From the NCBI GenBank assembly GCA_047971245.1, contig JBKDZN010000301.1:1-22849 (forward strand): a stretch of 22,849 bases of DNA, given 5' to 3'. Below, in pieces: positions 12,288 through 19,944 of this stretch (the first letter of the stretch is position 1; the number at the start of each line of letters is the position of its first letter). Both the position numbers and the translations under genes were made by a program. Under the pieces are notes generated by a model that saw only the letters and a program-made list of their open reading frames with translations, had not been told where the DNA came from and made no database searches. Source of the DNA: CADEDH01 sp047971245. Lineage in GTDB: Bacteria; Actinomycetota; Acidimicrobiia; Acidimicrobiales; SZUA-35.

Positions 12288-15200
12288 TTGTTCCTCAAAG
12301 CGCTGACCATCAAGGGTTTCAAGTCGTTCGCCGAGACGGCCGAGCTCGTCCTGGAGCCGGGTATCACCGTGGTCGTCGGTCCCAACGGAAGCGGAAAATC
12401 GAACGTGGTCGACGCCATCGCCTGGGTGCTGGGGGCCCAGGCGCCCACCGCGGTCCGGTCGGCCAAGATGGACGACGTCATCTTCGCCGGCACCGCCTCA
12501 CGGCAGGCCCTGGGCCGGGCCGAGGTGTCGCTGACCATCGACAACACCGACGGGGTCCTGCCCCTGGACTTCACCGAAGTGACGATCACCCGCACCCTGT
12601 TCCGCAGTGGTGACTCCGACTACGCGATCAATGGGGTCTCGTGCCGGTTGCTCGACATCCAGGATCTGCTCTCGGACTCCGGTGTGGGCCGCCAGCAGCA
12701 CATCATCGTCTCCCAGGGGCGGATCGACGACGTCCTCAACGCCAGACCCGAGGATCGACGGTCGGTGATCGAGGAGGCCGCCGGGGTGTTGAAGTACCGC
12801 CGCCGCAAGGAACGGGCCGAGCGGCGCCTGGCGGCCACCGAGGACGGGATGCAACGCCTCAAGGACCTGCTCCGGGAGGTCCGCCGCCAGGTCAAGCCGC
12901 TCGAGAAACAGGCGGACGCGGCCCGCCGCCACGGCACCGTCGTCGCCGAATTGCAGACCCTCAAGATCCACCTGGCCGGTCGGGAACTGTTCGCCCTGCG
13001 GGGCGCTCTGGCCACCGCGTCCGCCCAGCTCGACGACGGCCGGGCCCGAAGCGACGCCCTGTCCACCGACCTGGCCCGGCTGGATGCCGTGATCGTGGAA
13101 CACGAGGCCCAACTGTCGGCCCTCGGCGCCTCCGATGTGGCCGACGTCGCCTCCCGGGCCCGGAGCCTGGCCGAACGGATCAAGGGCACCAACGGGGTGC
13201 TCGGCGAGCGCCGGCGCCGCCTCGAGGGTGAGCTGCGCAACGCGGTCGACGACGGGCTGGTGGCCAACCTGGAGGCCGAGGCCGCCCAACTCGAGCGTGA
13301 CCTGACCGAGGCGGACGCCGCCGCCCGGGCGATGGCCCCCCGGCGGAGCGAACTGGCCCGCCAGGAGGCGGCGTTGGAGGCCGAGCAGTTGACGTTCGAC
13401 ACCGAATGGGGTGATGGGCTCGACCCCCGGCCCATGCGGGCCCCGGAGCTCCGGGCCACCATCGAAGCCCTGCAGCGGTCGGTGGCCAAGGCCGCCGGTG
13501 ATCGTGACCGTCTCGACGAAGCGATCGCCGGCAACGAACGCCGCCGGGCCCAGACCCGGGAGCGGGCCGAGGCGGCCGCGGCCACGGTGGCCGAGACGAC
13601 CACGACCATCGAGGCGTTGCGGGACGCCGCGACCGCGGCCACCGGCGCCAGGGAACAGGCCGAGGTCGACCGCGAGGAGCGGACCACGGTCCAGCAGGAG
13701 CAGCAGCACGAGGCCAGCCACTGGCAGGCTCGGGCCGACGCCCTGGGTCAGGCCCTCGACCAGGCCCGATCGCGGGCCGGGGCCGACGCCCTGGGCGGAT
13801 CTCCCGGGGTGCTCGGGGTCCTGCTCGACCTGGTCGACATCGATCCGGGCTGGGAGGCCGCGGTAGAGGCCGCAGCCGCCGACGCCCTCGCCGCCGTGGT
13901 GGTCGACTCGGAGGCCAACGCCGTCACCGCCCTGGCCGCCCTCGACGCCGACGACCTCTCCGGGGCCGTCCTCGCCCTCGGCCTCGACCGAGGCCCGGAC
14001 GGCAACGATCCCGGGCCGAGCCTTCGGTCCCGGGTGCGGCCATTGCGGCCCGATGTCGGCCCCCTCCTCGACGCGCTCATCGGCCGGGCGGTGGTGGTGG
14101 ACGGGGGCTGGCGCGAGGCCGTGGCCACCCTGGCCGGCATGGACGCCGACCCGACCCGGGTGGTGGTGACCCGCCGGGGTGACCGGTTCGGCCCGTCGGG
14201 ATGGCGGATCGGGGCCGACTCCACCGGGGCCACCGGCGCCGCCCTGGAGGAGGCGTCCGGCCGGGCCTCCTTCGCCCGGGCCGCGCTGGCCGAGGCGACC
14301 ACGGCCCTGGACGCGGCCCGGGAGGCCGTGCGCACGGCCACGACGCGGGAACGGGCGGCCGAGGCCGACCTGCGGGCGGCCGAGCAGCGCCTGGCCGAGG
14401 CCCAACGGACGGTCGATTCGGCGGGGTCCGGGCTGGCCCAGCTGGACGATGACCGGGCCGGAATCGAACTGCGCCGATCCGAACTCGACGGGCAGATCGC
14501 CGGTGACGAGCGCCGACTGTCCGAGGCCCGGGCCGAGCTGCCCGCGGTCGAGAACGAGGAGGCCGAGTACCTCAAGCGGGTCGAGGCGTTGAGCCGGTCC
14601 CGGACCTCGCTGGCCGATCGGGCCAAGGCGGCGGCCGAGGCCCGCCGGCAATTCGACGTGGAGCTGGCCGGGGTGGAACAACGCCGGGACATCGTCCGGC
14701 GCCGCCTGGAGGAGACCGAACAACGGCTGGCCAACCTGGTCGAGCAGCGCGACCGGGCCCGTCAACGGCGGCTCGGTATCGAGACCGCCATCGCCGAGGT
14801 CGACCGTCTGGTCGAACGCCTGGCCGGGCTCCGGGAGCGGCTCGACGGCTGGATCGCCCTGATCGAGGCCGAACAGCGGGCCCAGTCCGACCAGGCCCGA
14901 CAGGTCTCCGCCGAGCTGGGCACCGCCCGGCAGGCCCGCTCGACGGCCGAACAGGAGCTGACCGGGCTCCGGGAGCGGTTGGCCCGTGTCGACCTGGAGG
15001 CCGCCGAGCACCGGGTGAAGCTGGAATCGCTTACCGAGGCTCTGCGTCGGGAACTGGCCACCGAGCCGGACGTCGCCGAACGGACCGGGGTCCCCGACCT
15101 GCCCGACGGGGTCACCCCGGCCGCCCGGGTCCGCGACCTGGAGCGGGAGCTGAAGCTGATGGGGCCCATCAACCCCCTGGCCCTGGACGAGTTCGAGGCC

Positions 15201-15785
15201 CTCAAGGAGCGCCACGAGTTCCTCGACAACCAGCTCGACGACGTGAAGAAGACCCGGCGGGAGCTCAACTCGCTGATCCGGTCAATCGACGCCGAGATCG
15301 TCAATGTGTTCAGCGCCGCCTACGCGGATGTGGCGACGAACTTCGTCGAGCTGTTCAACCGGTTGTTCCCCGGGGGCAAGGGCGGTGTGGTGCTCACCAA
15401 CGCCGATGATCTGCTCAACTGCGGGATCGAGATCGAGGCGAAACCGTCGGGCAAGAACGTCAAGAAGCTGTCGTTGCTGTCGGGCGGGGAACGGTCCCTG
15501 GTCGCCCTGGCCTTCCTGTTCGCGGTGTTCCGGAGCCGGCCGTCGCCGTTCTACGTCATGGACGAGGTCGAGGCCGCCCTCGATGACGTCAACCTGACCC
15601 GGTTCCTGTCCCTGCTGGAGGAGTTCCGCGACGAGGCCCAGCTCATCGTGGTCAGCCACCAGAAGCGGACGATGGAATCGGCCGACGTGCTCTACGGCGT
15701 CTCGATGAAGCCCGGCGGATCCTCCAAGGTGGTCAGCGAGAAGGTGGAGGGGCGGGCCGGCGTGGACCTCACGGCAGCCGGTTGA
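12288..15785 (+). CDS. smc: Chromosome segregation protein SMC
   Basis: SMC ATPase of the condensin complex, 1165 residues. It has Walker A GPNGSGKSN at 31-39, a first coiled coil to about 500, a hinge at about 503-660 (LGGSPGVLGVLLDLV to RRGDRFGPSGWRIG), a second coiled coil to about 1000, the ABC signature LSGGE at 1064-1068, and Walker B YVMDEVEAALDD with Asp1092 and Glu1093. Length is normal. The TTG start is supported by AAAGGG 7 nt upstream and by FLKALTIKGFKSFA, the family N-terminus. The stop codon lies 17 bp inside the end of the convergent VWA gene. ftsY, often next, is not here. Confidence 0.96.
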   Translation: MFLKALTIKGFKSFAETAELVLEPGITVVVGPNGSGKSNVVDAIAWVLGAQAPTAVRSAKMDDVIFAGTASRQALGRAEVSLTIDNTDGVLPLDFTEVTITRTLFRSGDSDYAINGVSCRLLDIQDLLSDSGVGRQQHIIVSQGRIDDVLNARPEDRRSVIEEAAGVLKYRRRKERAERRLAATEDGMQRLKDLLREVRRQVKPLEKQADAARRHGTVVAELQTLKIHLAGRELFALRGALATASAQLDDGRARSDALSTDLARLDAVIVEHEAQLSALGASDVADVASRARSLAERIKGTNGVLGERRRRLEGELRNAVDDGLVANLEAEAAQLERDLTEADAAARAMAPRRSELARQEAALEAEQLTFDTEWGDGLDPRPMRAPELRATIEALQRSVAKAAGDRDRLDEAIAGNERRRAQTRERAEAAAATVAETTTTIEALRDAATAATGAREQAEVDREERTTVQQEQQHEASHWQARADALGQALDQARSRAGADALGGSPGVLGVLLDLVDIDPGWEAAVEAAAADALAAVVVDSEANAVTALAALDADDLSGAVLALGLDRGPDGNDPGPSLRSRVRPLRPDVGPLLDALIGRAVVVDGGWREAVATLAGMDADPTRVVVTRRGDRFGPSGWRIGADSTGATGAALEEASGRASFARAALAEATTALDAAREAVRTATTRERAAEADLRAAEQRLAEAQRTVDSAGSGLAQLDDDRAGIELRRSELDGQIAGDERRLSEARAELPAVENEEAEYLKRVEALSRSRTSLADRAKAAAEARRQFDVELAGVEQRRDIVRRRLEETEQRLANLVEQRDRARQRRLGIETAIAEVDRLVERLAGLRERLDGWIALIEAEQRAQSDQARQVSAELGTARQARSTAEQELTGLRERLARVDLEAAEHRVKLESLTEALRRELATEPDVAERTGVPDLPDGVTPAARVRDLERELKLMGPINPLALDEFEALKERHEFLDNQLDDVKKTRRELNSLIRSIDAEIVNVFSAAYADVATNFVELFNRLFPGGKGGVVLTNADDLLNCGIEIEAKPSGKNVKKLSLLSGGERSLVALAFLFAVFRSRPSPFYVMDEVEAALDDVNLTRFLSLLEEFRDEAQLIVVSHQKRTMESADVLYGVSMKPGGSSKVVSEKVEGRAGVDLTAAG

Positions 15786-16740
15786 ACCAGGCCAGCCCCA
15801 GACCGGAGGCCACGGCGAGGACGAGCAGGCCGGCACCGACGAACCAGTCGGTGATCTCCCGCTCCACCTCCTCGTAGCCGATGGCGGAGCCGATGTCGGC
15901 GTAGACGGCGTCGAGCTCCTCCAGGCTGGTGGCGGCGAAGAAGCTGCCGCCGGTCCCCTCGGCGATCGCCTCGAGGTTGTCATCACCGACCGGAACCGGG
16001 ATGACGTCGGCCTCGACCTCGGGCGTGGTCGGGTCGTCGTAGGTGATGGTGCCGTCCTCGGTGCCGAACGCAATGGTCGAAACCGGCACCTCGGCCGTGG
16101 CCGCCGCCGCGACCGCTTGGGAGTCCGGCCGGCCCACCGTGGTCTCCCCGTCGGAGAGCAGCACGATCCGGGCCGGGGGCGGGGTGCCGGTCTCGTCGGG
16201 GGGCGCGTTCGACAAGGCGTCCAGGCTGGTGAAGATGGCCTCGCCGATGGCGGTCGACTCGGCCAGCTGCAGGTTCCGGATGGCATTGATGGCCGCCGTC
16301 CGATCCTGGGTCGGGGTGACCAGAACCGACGCCGTCCCGGCGAACGACACCACCCCCACGTTCAGGGTGGGGGGGAGCTCGGTGACGAACCGTTCAGCGG
16401 CCTCCTTGGCGGCCGTCAACCGATCGGGTTGGACATCGGTGGCCTGCATCGACAGTGAGGTGTCGATGGCCACGATGACGGTGGCCCGTTCCCGGGGTTC
16501 GAGGACGAATCGGGCCGGTCGGGCGAAGCCGACGACGAGCACGGTCAGGGCTAGCAGGTGGAGCGCCGCCGGCACATGGCGCCGCCACCCCGGGCGCTCC
16601 GGGGCGATCGAGGCGAGCAGGTCGGCCGAGGCGAACCGTAGGGCGTAGCGGGACCGTCGCCGGGACAACACCAGGTAGGTGACACCGAGGGCGAGGATCC
16701 CGAGGAGCAGCAGGAGCCGCCAGGGGGCAAAGAACGTCAT
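15769..16740 (-). CDS. BatA-like von Willebrand factor A domain membrane protein
   Basis: 323 residues with two N-terminal transmembrane helices (about 8-26 and 56-73), a VWA domain with MIDAS motif DTSLS at 93-97 and a later SDGETT, and a C-terminal helix (about 297-317). This is the Aerotolerance/BatA architecture that follows MoxR and DUF58 genes. The VWA domain, facing outward or inward, would bind a metal-dependent partner that the MoxR ATPase remodels. The start MTFFAPWRLLLLLG at 16740 fits the family. It has no Shine-Dalgarno; instead its ATG overlaps (ATGA) the stop of a 20-codon repeat ORF. The 3' end overlaps smc by 17 bp, with no room for an intergenic terminator. Confidence 0.92.
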   Translation of the reverse strand: MTFFAPWRLLLLLGILALGVTYLVLSRRRSRYALRFASADLLASIAPERPGWRRHVPAALHLLALTVLVVGFARPARFVLEPRERATVIVAIDTSLSMQATDVQPDRLTAAKEAAERFVTELPPTLNVGVVSFAGTASVLVTPTQDRTAAINAIRNLQLAESTAIGEAIFTSLDALSNAPPDETGTPPPARIVLLSDGETTVGRPDSQAVAAAATAEVPVSTIAFGTEDGTITYDDPTTPEVEADVIPVPVGDDNLEAIAEGTGGSFFAATSLEELDAVYADIGSAIGYEEVEREITDWFVGAGLLVLAVASGLGLAWFNRLP

Positions 16741-16799
16741 CGGAGCACGGTTATGAAGAACACGGTCATGGAGAACACCGTCATGAAGAACACGGTCAT
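16737..16799 (-). CDS. 20-residue hydrophobic repeat mini-ORF coupled to the VWA gene
   Basis: Reads three MTVF(F/S) units and then ITVLR, encoded by a 15-nt tandem repeat, and stops by ATGA overlap with the VWA start. The peptide would be a small hydrophobic membrane-seeking peptide if made. The repeat unit resembles the start of the VWA gene itself (ATG ACG TTC TTT), suggesting it arose by local duplication of that start. No Shine-Dalgarno precedes it; it overlaps (ATGA) an even smaller upstream ORF. Existence as a translated peptide is an inference; coupling of translation is the simplest role. Confidence 0.4.
   Translation of the reverse strand: MTVFFMTVFSMTVFFITVLR
16740..16799 (-). repeat. 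15-nt tandem repeat, four units
   Basis: Minus-strand units: ATGACCGTGTTCTTC, ATGACGGTGTTCTCC, ATGACCGTGTTCTTC, then the diverged ATAACCGTGCTCCGA. Units 1 and 3 are identical and unit 2 differs at two positions. Period 15 keeps the reading frame. Lies directly before the VWA start codon. Confidence 0.9.
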
Positions 16800-16840
16800 G
16801 GGTAGCGGAGGGGTCGTTTCGGTGAGGGGCGTGAGGTCAT
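16796..16840 (-). CDS. 14-residue basic mini-ORF between DUF58 and repeat ORF
   Basis: ATG at 16840, 14 nt after the DUF58 stop, reads MTSRPSPKRPLRYP and stops by ATGA overlap with the repeat mini-ORF. It has no Shine-Dalgarno, so it would depend on ribosomes finishing DUF58. Together the two mini-ORFs bridge the whole 114-bp gap from DUF58 to the VWA gene by termination-reinitiation. The peptide itself may be meaningless. Confidence 0.25.
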   Translation of the reverse strand: MTSRPSPKRPLRYP

Positions 16841-16854
16841 CGCGGGCCGAGCGC

Positions 16855-17778
16855 CTAGCGCCCGGCCAGGGCGTCGAGCCGGTGCCGGCGGCCGGCCACG
16901 AACCGGACCAGATCGTCCAGCCAGGGCCGATCGGTGGACAACACCAGATGGTCGATCCTGGCGGCGCGCAGTGAGCGGACCAGGTCGTCCTGGCGGGCGG
17001 TGGCGGCGGCGGCGAAGGCGTCACGCACCGAGCGCCGGTTGGTGGCCACCTCCCGCTCGGCCCCGGTGGCCGGGTCGCGCAGGACGACCAGACCGACGTT
17101 GGGCAGCTCGAAGTCGCGGGGGTCGGTGAGCTGGATGGCCAGGACGTCGTGGCGGCGGGCGGCGGCCCGCAGGGGCGGCAGCCAGCCGGGGGCGACCATG
17201 AAGTCGGAGATCACCACGAGCAGGCCCCGTCGCCGATCGACGGCCTCCGCCCGGGTGATGGCGGGGACCAGGTCGGTGACCCCCGAGCCGTCGGGTCGGG
17301 CCGCGGTGGCCACGGCGTGAAGGATCCGCATCAGGTGTTTGCGTGAACCCCGGGGCGGGATGATGCGGGGTGGGTTGTCGCCGGCCAGGACAGCGCCGAT
17401 GCGGTTACCGTCCTGCTGGGTCAGGAACCCGACGGCGGCCGCCGCCGAGAGGACGAGCTCCCGCTTCTCGGCGTTGACGGTGCCGAAATCGAGTCGGGGG
17501 GAGTGGTCGACCACCAGCCAGGTCTGCAGTTCCCGCTCGGCGATCGTCTGGCGGATGTGGGGGTCGGTCAGTCGGGCGGTGACGTTCCAGTCGATGCGGC
17601 GCACGTCATCACCCGGGGCATACATCCGGGTCTCACCCAGCTCCGTCCCGTGGCCCGGCACCAGCCCCCGGTGGTCACCGTGGAGCAGGCCGTCGAGACG
17701 GCGCGACACCTGGAGCTCCAGGCGGCGGAGGATGGCCCGCTCGTCGTTCCCGAAGGCACCCGGCTCCGGACCCGCCAT
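16855..17778 (-). CDS. DUF58 domain protein (MoxR partner)
   Basis: 307 residues. The family motif YAPGDDVRRIDWNVTAR is at 53-69, followed by a VWA-like Rossmann region (LVVDHSPRLDFG; GLLVVISDF). DUF58 proteins are encoded with MoxR ATPases and VWA proteins and are thought to be chaperone or envelope-assembly partners; the exact role is unknown. The ATG at 17778 follows the moxR stop TAG with no gap (TAGATG), so translation is probably coupled. No transmembrane segment is evident, unlike some DUF58 proteins that carry N-terminal helices. Confidence 0.93.
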   Translation of the reverse strand: MAGPEPGAFGNDERAILRRLELQVSRRLDGLLHGDHRGLVPGHGTELGETRMYAPGDDVRRIDWNVTARLTDPHIRQTIAERELQTWLVVDHSPRLDFGTVNAEKRELVLSAAAAVGFLTQQDGNRIGAVLAGDNPPRIIPPRGSRKHLMRILHAVATAARPDGSGVTDLVPAITRAEAVDRRRGLLVVISDFMVAPGWLPPLRAAARRHDVLAIQLTDPRDFELPNVGLVVLRDPATGAEREVATNRRSVRDAFAAAATARQDDLVRSLRAARIDHLVLSTDRPWLDDLVRFVAGRRHRLDALAGR

Positions 17779-19056
17779 CTACGACGACTCCGTCGGTTCG
17801 CTGCCCGCCCGCGGCGGCTCGAACGGGCTCGGTGCGGGGTCGTCGATCGGCCCGGTGGCGGCCGCGGTGGCCTGGACGCCATTGTCGCCCCCGGATGATG
17901 TCCGGGTGGCCGGGGCGGGACCGTCCGATCGGGGCTCGGCCGGTGACGGTGGGGCGAAGGGCGATGGTGGTGCCGGCAGACCGGTCGACGCCGCCGGGCG
18001 CCCTCCGGCCGGTTCCGCCACCGCCGCGGTGGACGTGGACCCACCGGTGCTCCGGTGGCGGGCCGCATTGGAGGCCGCCTCGACCGGGCTGATCGCCGCG
18101 GCGGGGACGGTGGCCAGGATCCGGTTGAGGATGTCGTCGGGACCGAGGCCTTCGGCCAGGGCCTCGTAGCTCAGCATCAGCCGGTGGCGGAGCACGTCGC
18201 GGGCGATGTCGAAGGTGTCCTGGGGGACCACATAATCCCGACCCCGCAGCACGGCCAGGGCCCGCGATGCGGCCACCAGGGCAAGGGTGGCCCGGGGGCT
18301 GGTCCCGAACTCGATGTAGGGAGCGACGTCGGGGAGGCCGCGATGGGCCGGTTCGCGGGTGGCCATGACCAGGTCGACCGCGTACTGGGCCACGGCCCCG
18401 TCGACGAACACCTGGTCGGTGCGGCGCTGGAGCTCGGTGAGCCGTTCCAGATCGATCACCTGGTTGGCGGTGGGCGGGTCCGTGCCCATCCGCCGCACGA
18501 TCTCCAACTCCTCGGCCGGTGACGGGTAGCCGACCACCACCTTCATCAGGAACCGGTCGCGTTGGGCCTCGGGCAGGGTGTACACGCCCTCGGACTCGAC
18601 CGGGTTCTGGGTGGCCAGGACCAGGAAGGGATGGGGGAGCGGGCGGGTGACCCCGCCGATGGAGACCTGCCGCTCGGCCATGACCTCGAGCAGGGCGGAC
18701 TGGACCTTGGCCGGGGCCCGGTTGATCTCGTCGGTCAGGACCAGGTTGGCGAACACCGGCCCCCACTCGATGTCGAACTCCTGCTCGTCGGCCCGCCAGA
18801 TGCGGGTGCCGACGAGGTCCGAGGGGAGCAGATCGGGGGTGAACTGGAGCCGGACGAACGATCCGCCGACGCTGCGGGCGAGGGTGGACACGGCCAGGGT
18901 CTTGGCCACCCCGGGGAGCCCCTCGAGCAGGACGTGGCCCCGGGCCAGCAGGGCCACCAGGAGCCGTTCCAACATCTGGTCCTGACCCACGATGACCCGC
19001 TTCATCTCGAACAGGACCCGCTCGAGCTGGGGGGCGGCCTCGTGATCCTCGGTCAT
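17779..19056 (-). CDS. MoxR-family AAA+ ATPase with long Pro/Ala/Ser tail
   Basis: 425 residues. Walker A GLPGVAKT at 46-53, Walker B LVLTDEINRAP near 107-117, sensor ATQNPVESEGVYTLPEAQRDRF, and the C-terminal lid ending about 325. MoxR ATPases are cytoplasmic chaperones acting with DUF58 and VWA partners. Typical members have about 320-340 residues; here about 95 more form a disordered tail rich in Pro, Ala, Ser and Gly (for example PAPPSPFAPPSPAEP). The tail DNA contains two perfect CCACCG-type hairpins. The start ATG at 19056 has GAAGAGG 8 nt upstream; the frame is open to 19227 but that part looks non-coding. First gene of the MoxR operon. Confidence 0.93.
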   Translation of the reverse strand: MTEDHEAAPQLERVLFEMKRVIVGQDQMLERLLVALLARGHVLLEGLPGVAKTLAVSTLARSVGGSFVRLQFTPDLLPSDLVGTRIWRADEQEFDIEWGPVFANLVLTDEINRAPAKVQSALLEVMAERQVSIGGVTRPLPHPFLVLATQNPVESEGVYTLPEAQRDRFLMKVVVGYPSPAEELEIVRRMGTDPPTANQVIDLERLTELQRRTDQVFVDGAVAQYAVDLVMATREPAHRGLPDVAPYIEFGTSPRATLALVAASRALAVLRGRDYVVPQDTFDIARDVLRHRLMLSYEALAEGLGPDDILNRILATVPAAAISPVEAASNAARHRSTGGSTSTAAVAEPAGGRPAASTGLPAPPSPFAPPSPAEPRSDGPAPATRTSSGGDNGVQATAAATGPIDDPAPSPFEPPRAGSEPTESS

Positions 19057-19242
19057 GTGTACTGCCTCTTCCTGGAAAGGGTTCCCGGACAGGGTGGTCC
19101 CGGTCATGATCGCATCGGCGATGACCACTGAAGCGGCATCGGCCGAAAGCTGGGGAAAATGAACGTCATCGCCTGCCGGGCGCCGCCCACCCGCGGGCGC
19201 CGTCGTCGGTCCGTTTCGCGAGGGCACCGTAGCCTGGAGACG
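19057..19242. promoter_or_regulatory. Divergent control region between moxR and the response regulator
   Basis: 186 bp between divergent starts. It holds an imperfect palindrome, GGTCAT (19102-19107) with ATGACC (19121-19126), with CGC/GCG inside, which could be an operator. TAGCCT at 19230-19235 faces the response regulator. No clear -10 for moxR was recognised. Confidence 0.35.
19230..19235 (+). promoter_or_regulatory. -10-like TAGCCT 7 nt before the response regulator ATG
   Basis: TAGCCT is followed by GGAGACG and the ATG at 19243. The 7-nt spacing would start transcription at the ATG itself (leaderless). The GGAG is too close to the ATG to be a good Shine-Dalgarno. No -35 seen. Confidence 0.4.
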
Positions 19243-19944
19243 ATGCGGGTACTGGTCGTCGACGATGAAGTGGATCTGGCCGAGGCGATCGCCGCGGCGT
19301 TGCGGCGGGAAGGGTACGCGGTCGACGTGGCCACCGACGGCCAGAGCGCCCTCGATCGACTGGCCGTCACCCCGTACGACCTGGTCACGCTGGACCTCAA
19401 CCTTCCCGATGTGGACGGCCGAGAGGTGTGCCGGCTGATCCGGACCGATCCCCGGTTCGGATCAGCCACCCGGATCCTGATGGTCACGGGCCGTGACGCC
19501 GTCGACGACCGGGTGGCCGGCCTCGACGACGGTGCCGATGACTACCTCGTCAAACCGTTCGCCTTACGGGAGCTTTCGGCCCGGGTCCGCAGCATGCTCC
19601 GTAGGCCCGCGGCCGAGGGCGACGCCACGATCACGTTGGGTCCGCTCGTGCTCGACGCGGCCCGTCATACGGTGACCTGGGACGGTCGGCGGGTGGAGCT
19701 CACCACCAAGGAGTTCGCGCTGTTGCGGTATTTCATGAGCCACCCCGGCGAGGTGCTCAGCCAGGAGACCCTCCTCGATCATGTGTGGGACGAGATGGTC
19801 GACCCGTTCACCAACACGGCGCGGGTGACGGTGGGCACCCTGCGGCGGAAGCTGGGCGCCGTGGCCGGGCTCATGCTGATCGTGACCGTCATCGGGGCCG
19901 GCTACCGCCTGGTCGACCCGGCCGAGGCCGAACCGATCGGATGA
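19243..19944 (+). CDS. OmpR/PhoB-family response regulator
   Basis: 233 residues. Receiver domain at 1-115: acidic pocket Asp7-Asp8, phospho-acceptor Asp51 in VTLDLNLPDVDG, Thr82 and Lys104 (YLVKPF). A winged-helix DNA-binding domain follows (about 130-230) with TTKEFALLRYFMSHPGEVLS and VTVGTLRRKLG. It acts with the histidine kinase whose gene overlaps its stop by ATGA. The target is unknown; the neighbouring htrA and the divergent moxR operon are natural candidates. ATG at 19243 gives the standard MRVLVVDDE start. Confidence 0.95.
   Translation: MRVLVVDDEVDLAEAIAAALRREGYAVDVATDGQSALDRLAVTPYDLVTLDLNLPDVDGREVCRLIRTDPRFGSATRILMVTGRDAVDDRVAGLDDGADDYLVKPFALRELSARVRSMLRRPAAEGDATITLGPLVLDAARHTVTWDGRRVELTTKEFALLRYFMSHPGEVLSQETLLDHVWDEMVDPFTNTARVTVGTLRRKLGAVAGLMLIVTVIGAGYRLVDPAEAEPIG

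Noticed and set aside
12498..15215. 905-codon open frame antisense to smc
   Set aside because: It mirrors the GC-rich third positions of smc, has biased Gly/Pro/Leu composition and no recognisable domain; smc is certain on the other strand.
19057..19227. N-terminal extension of moxR
   Set aside because: ATG 19056 has a good ribosome site and the extra 57 codons occupy the divergent control region.
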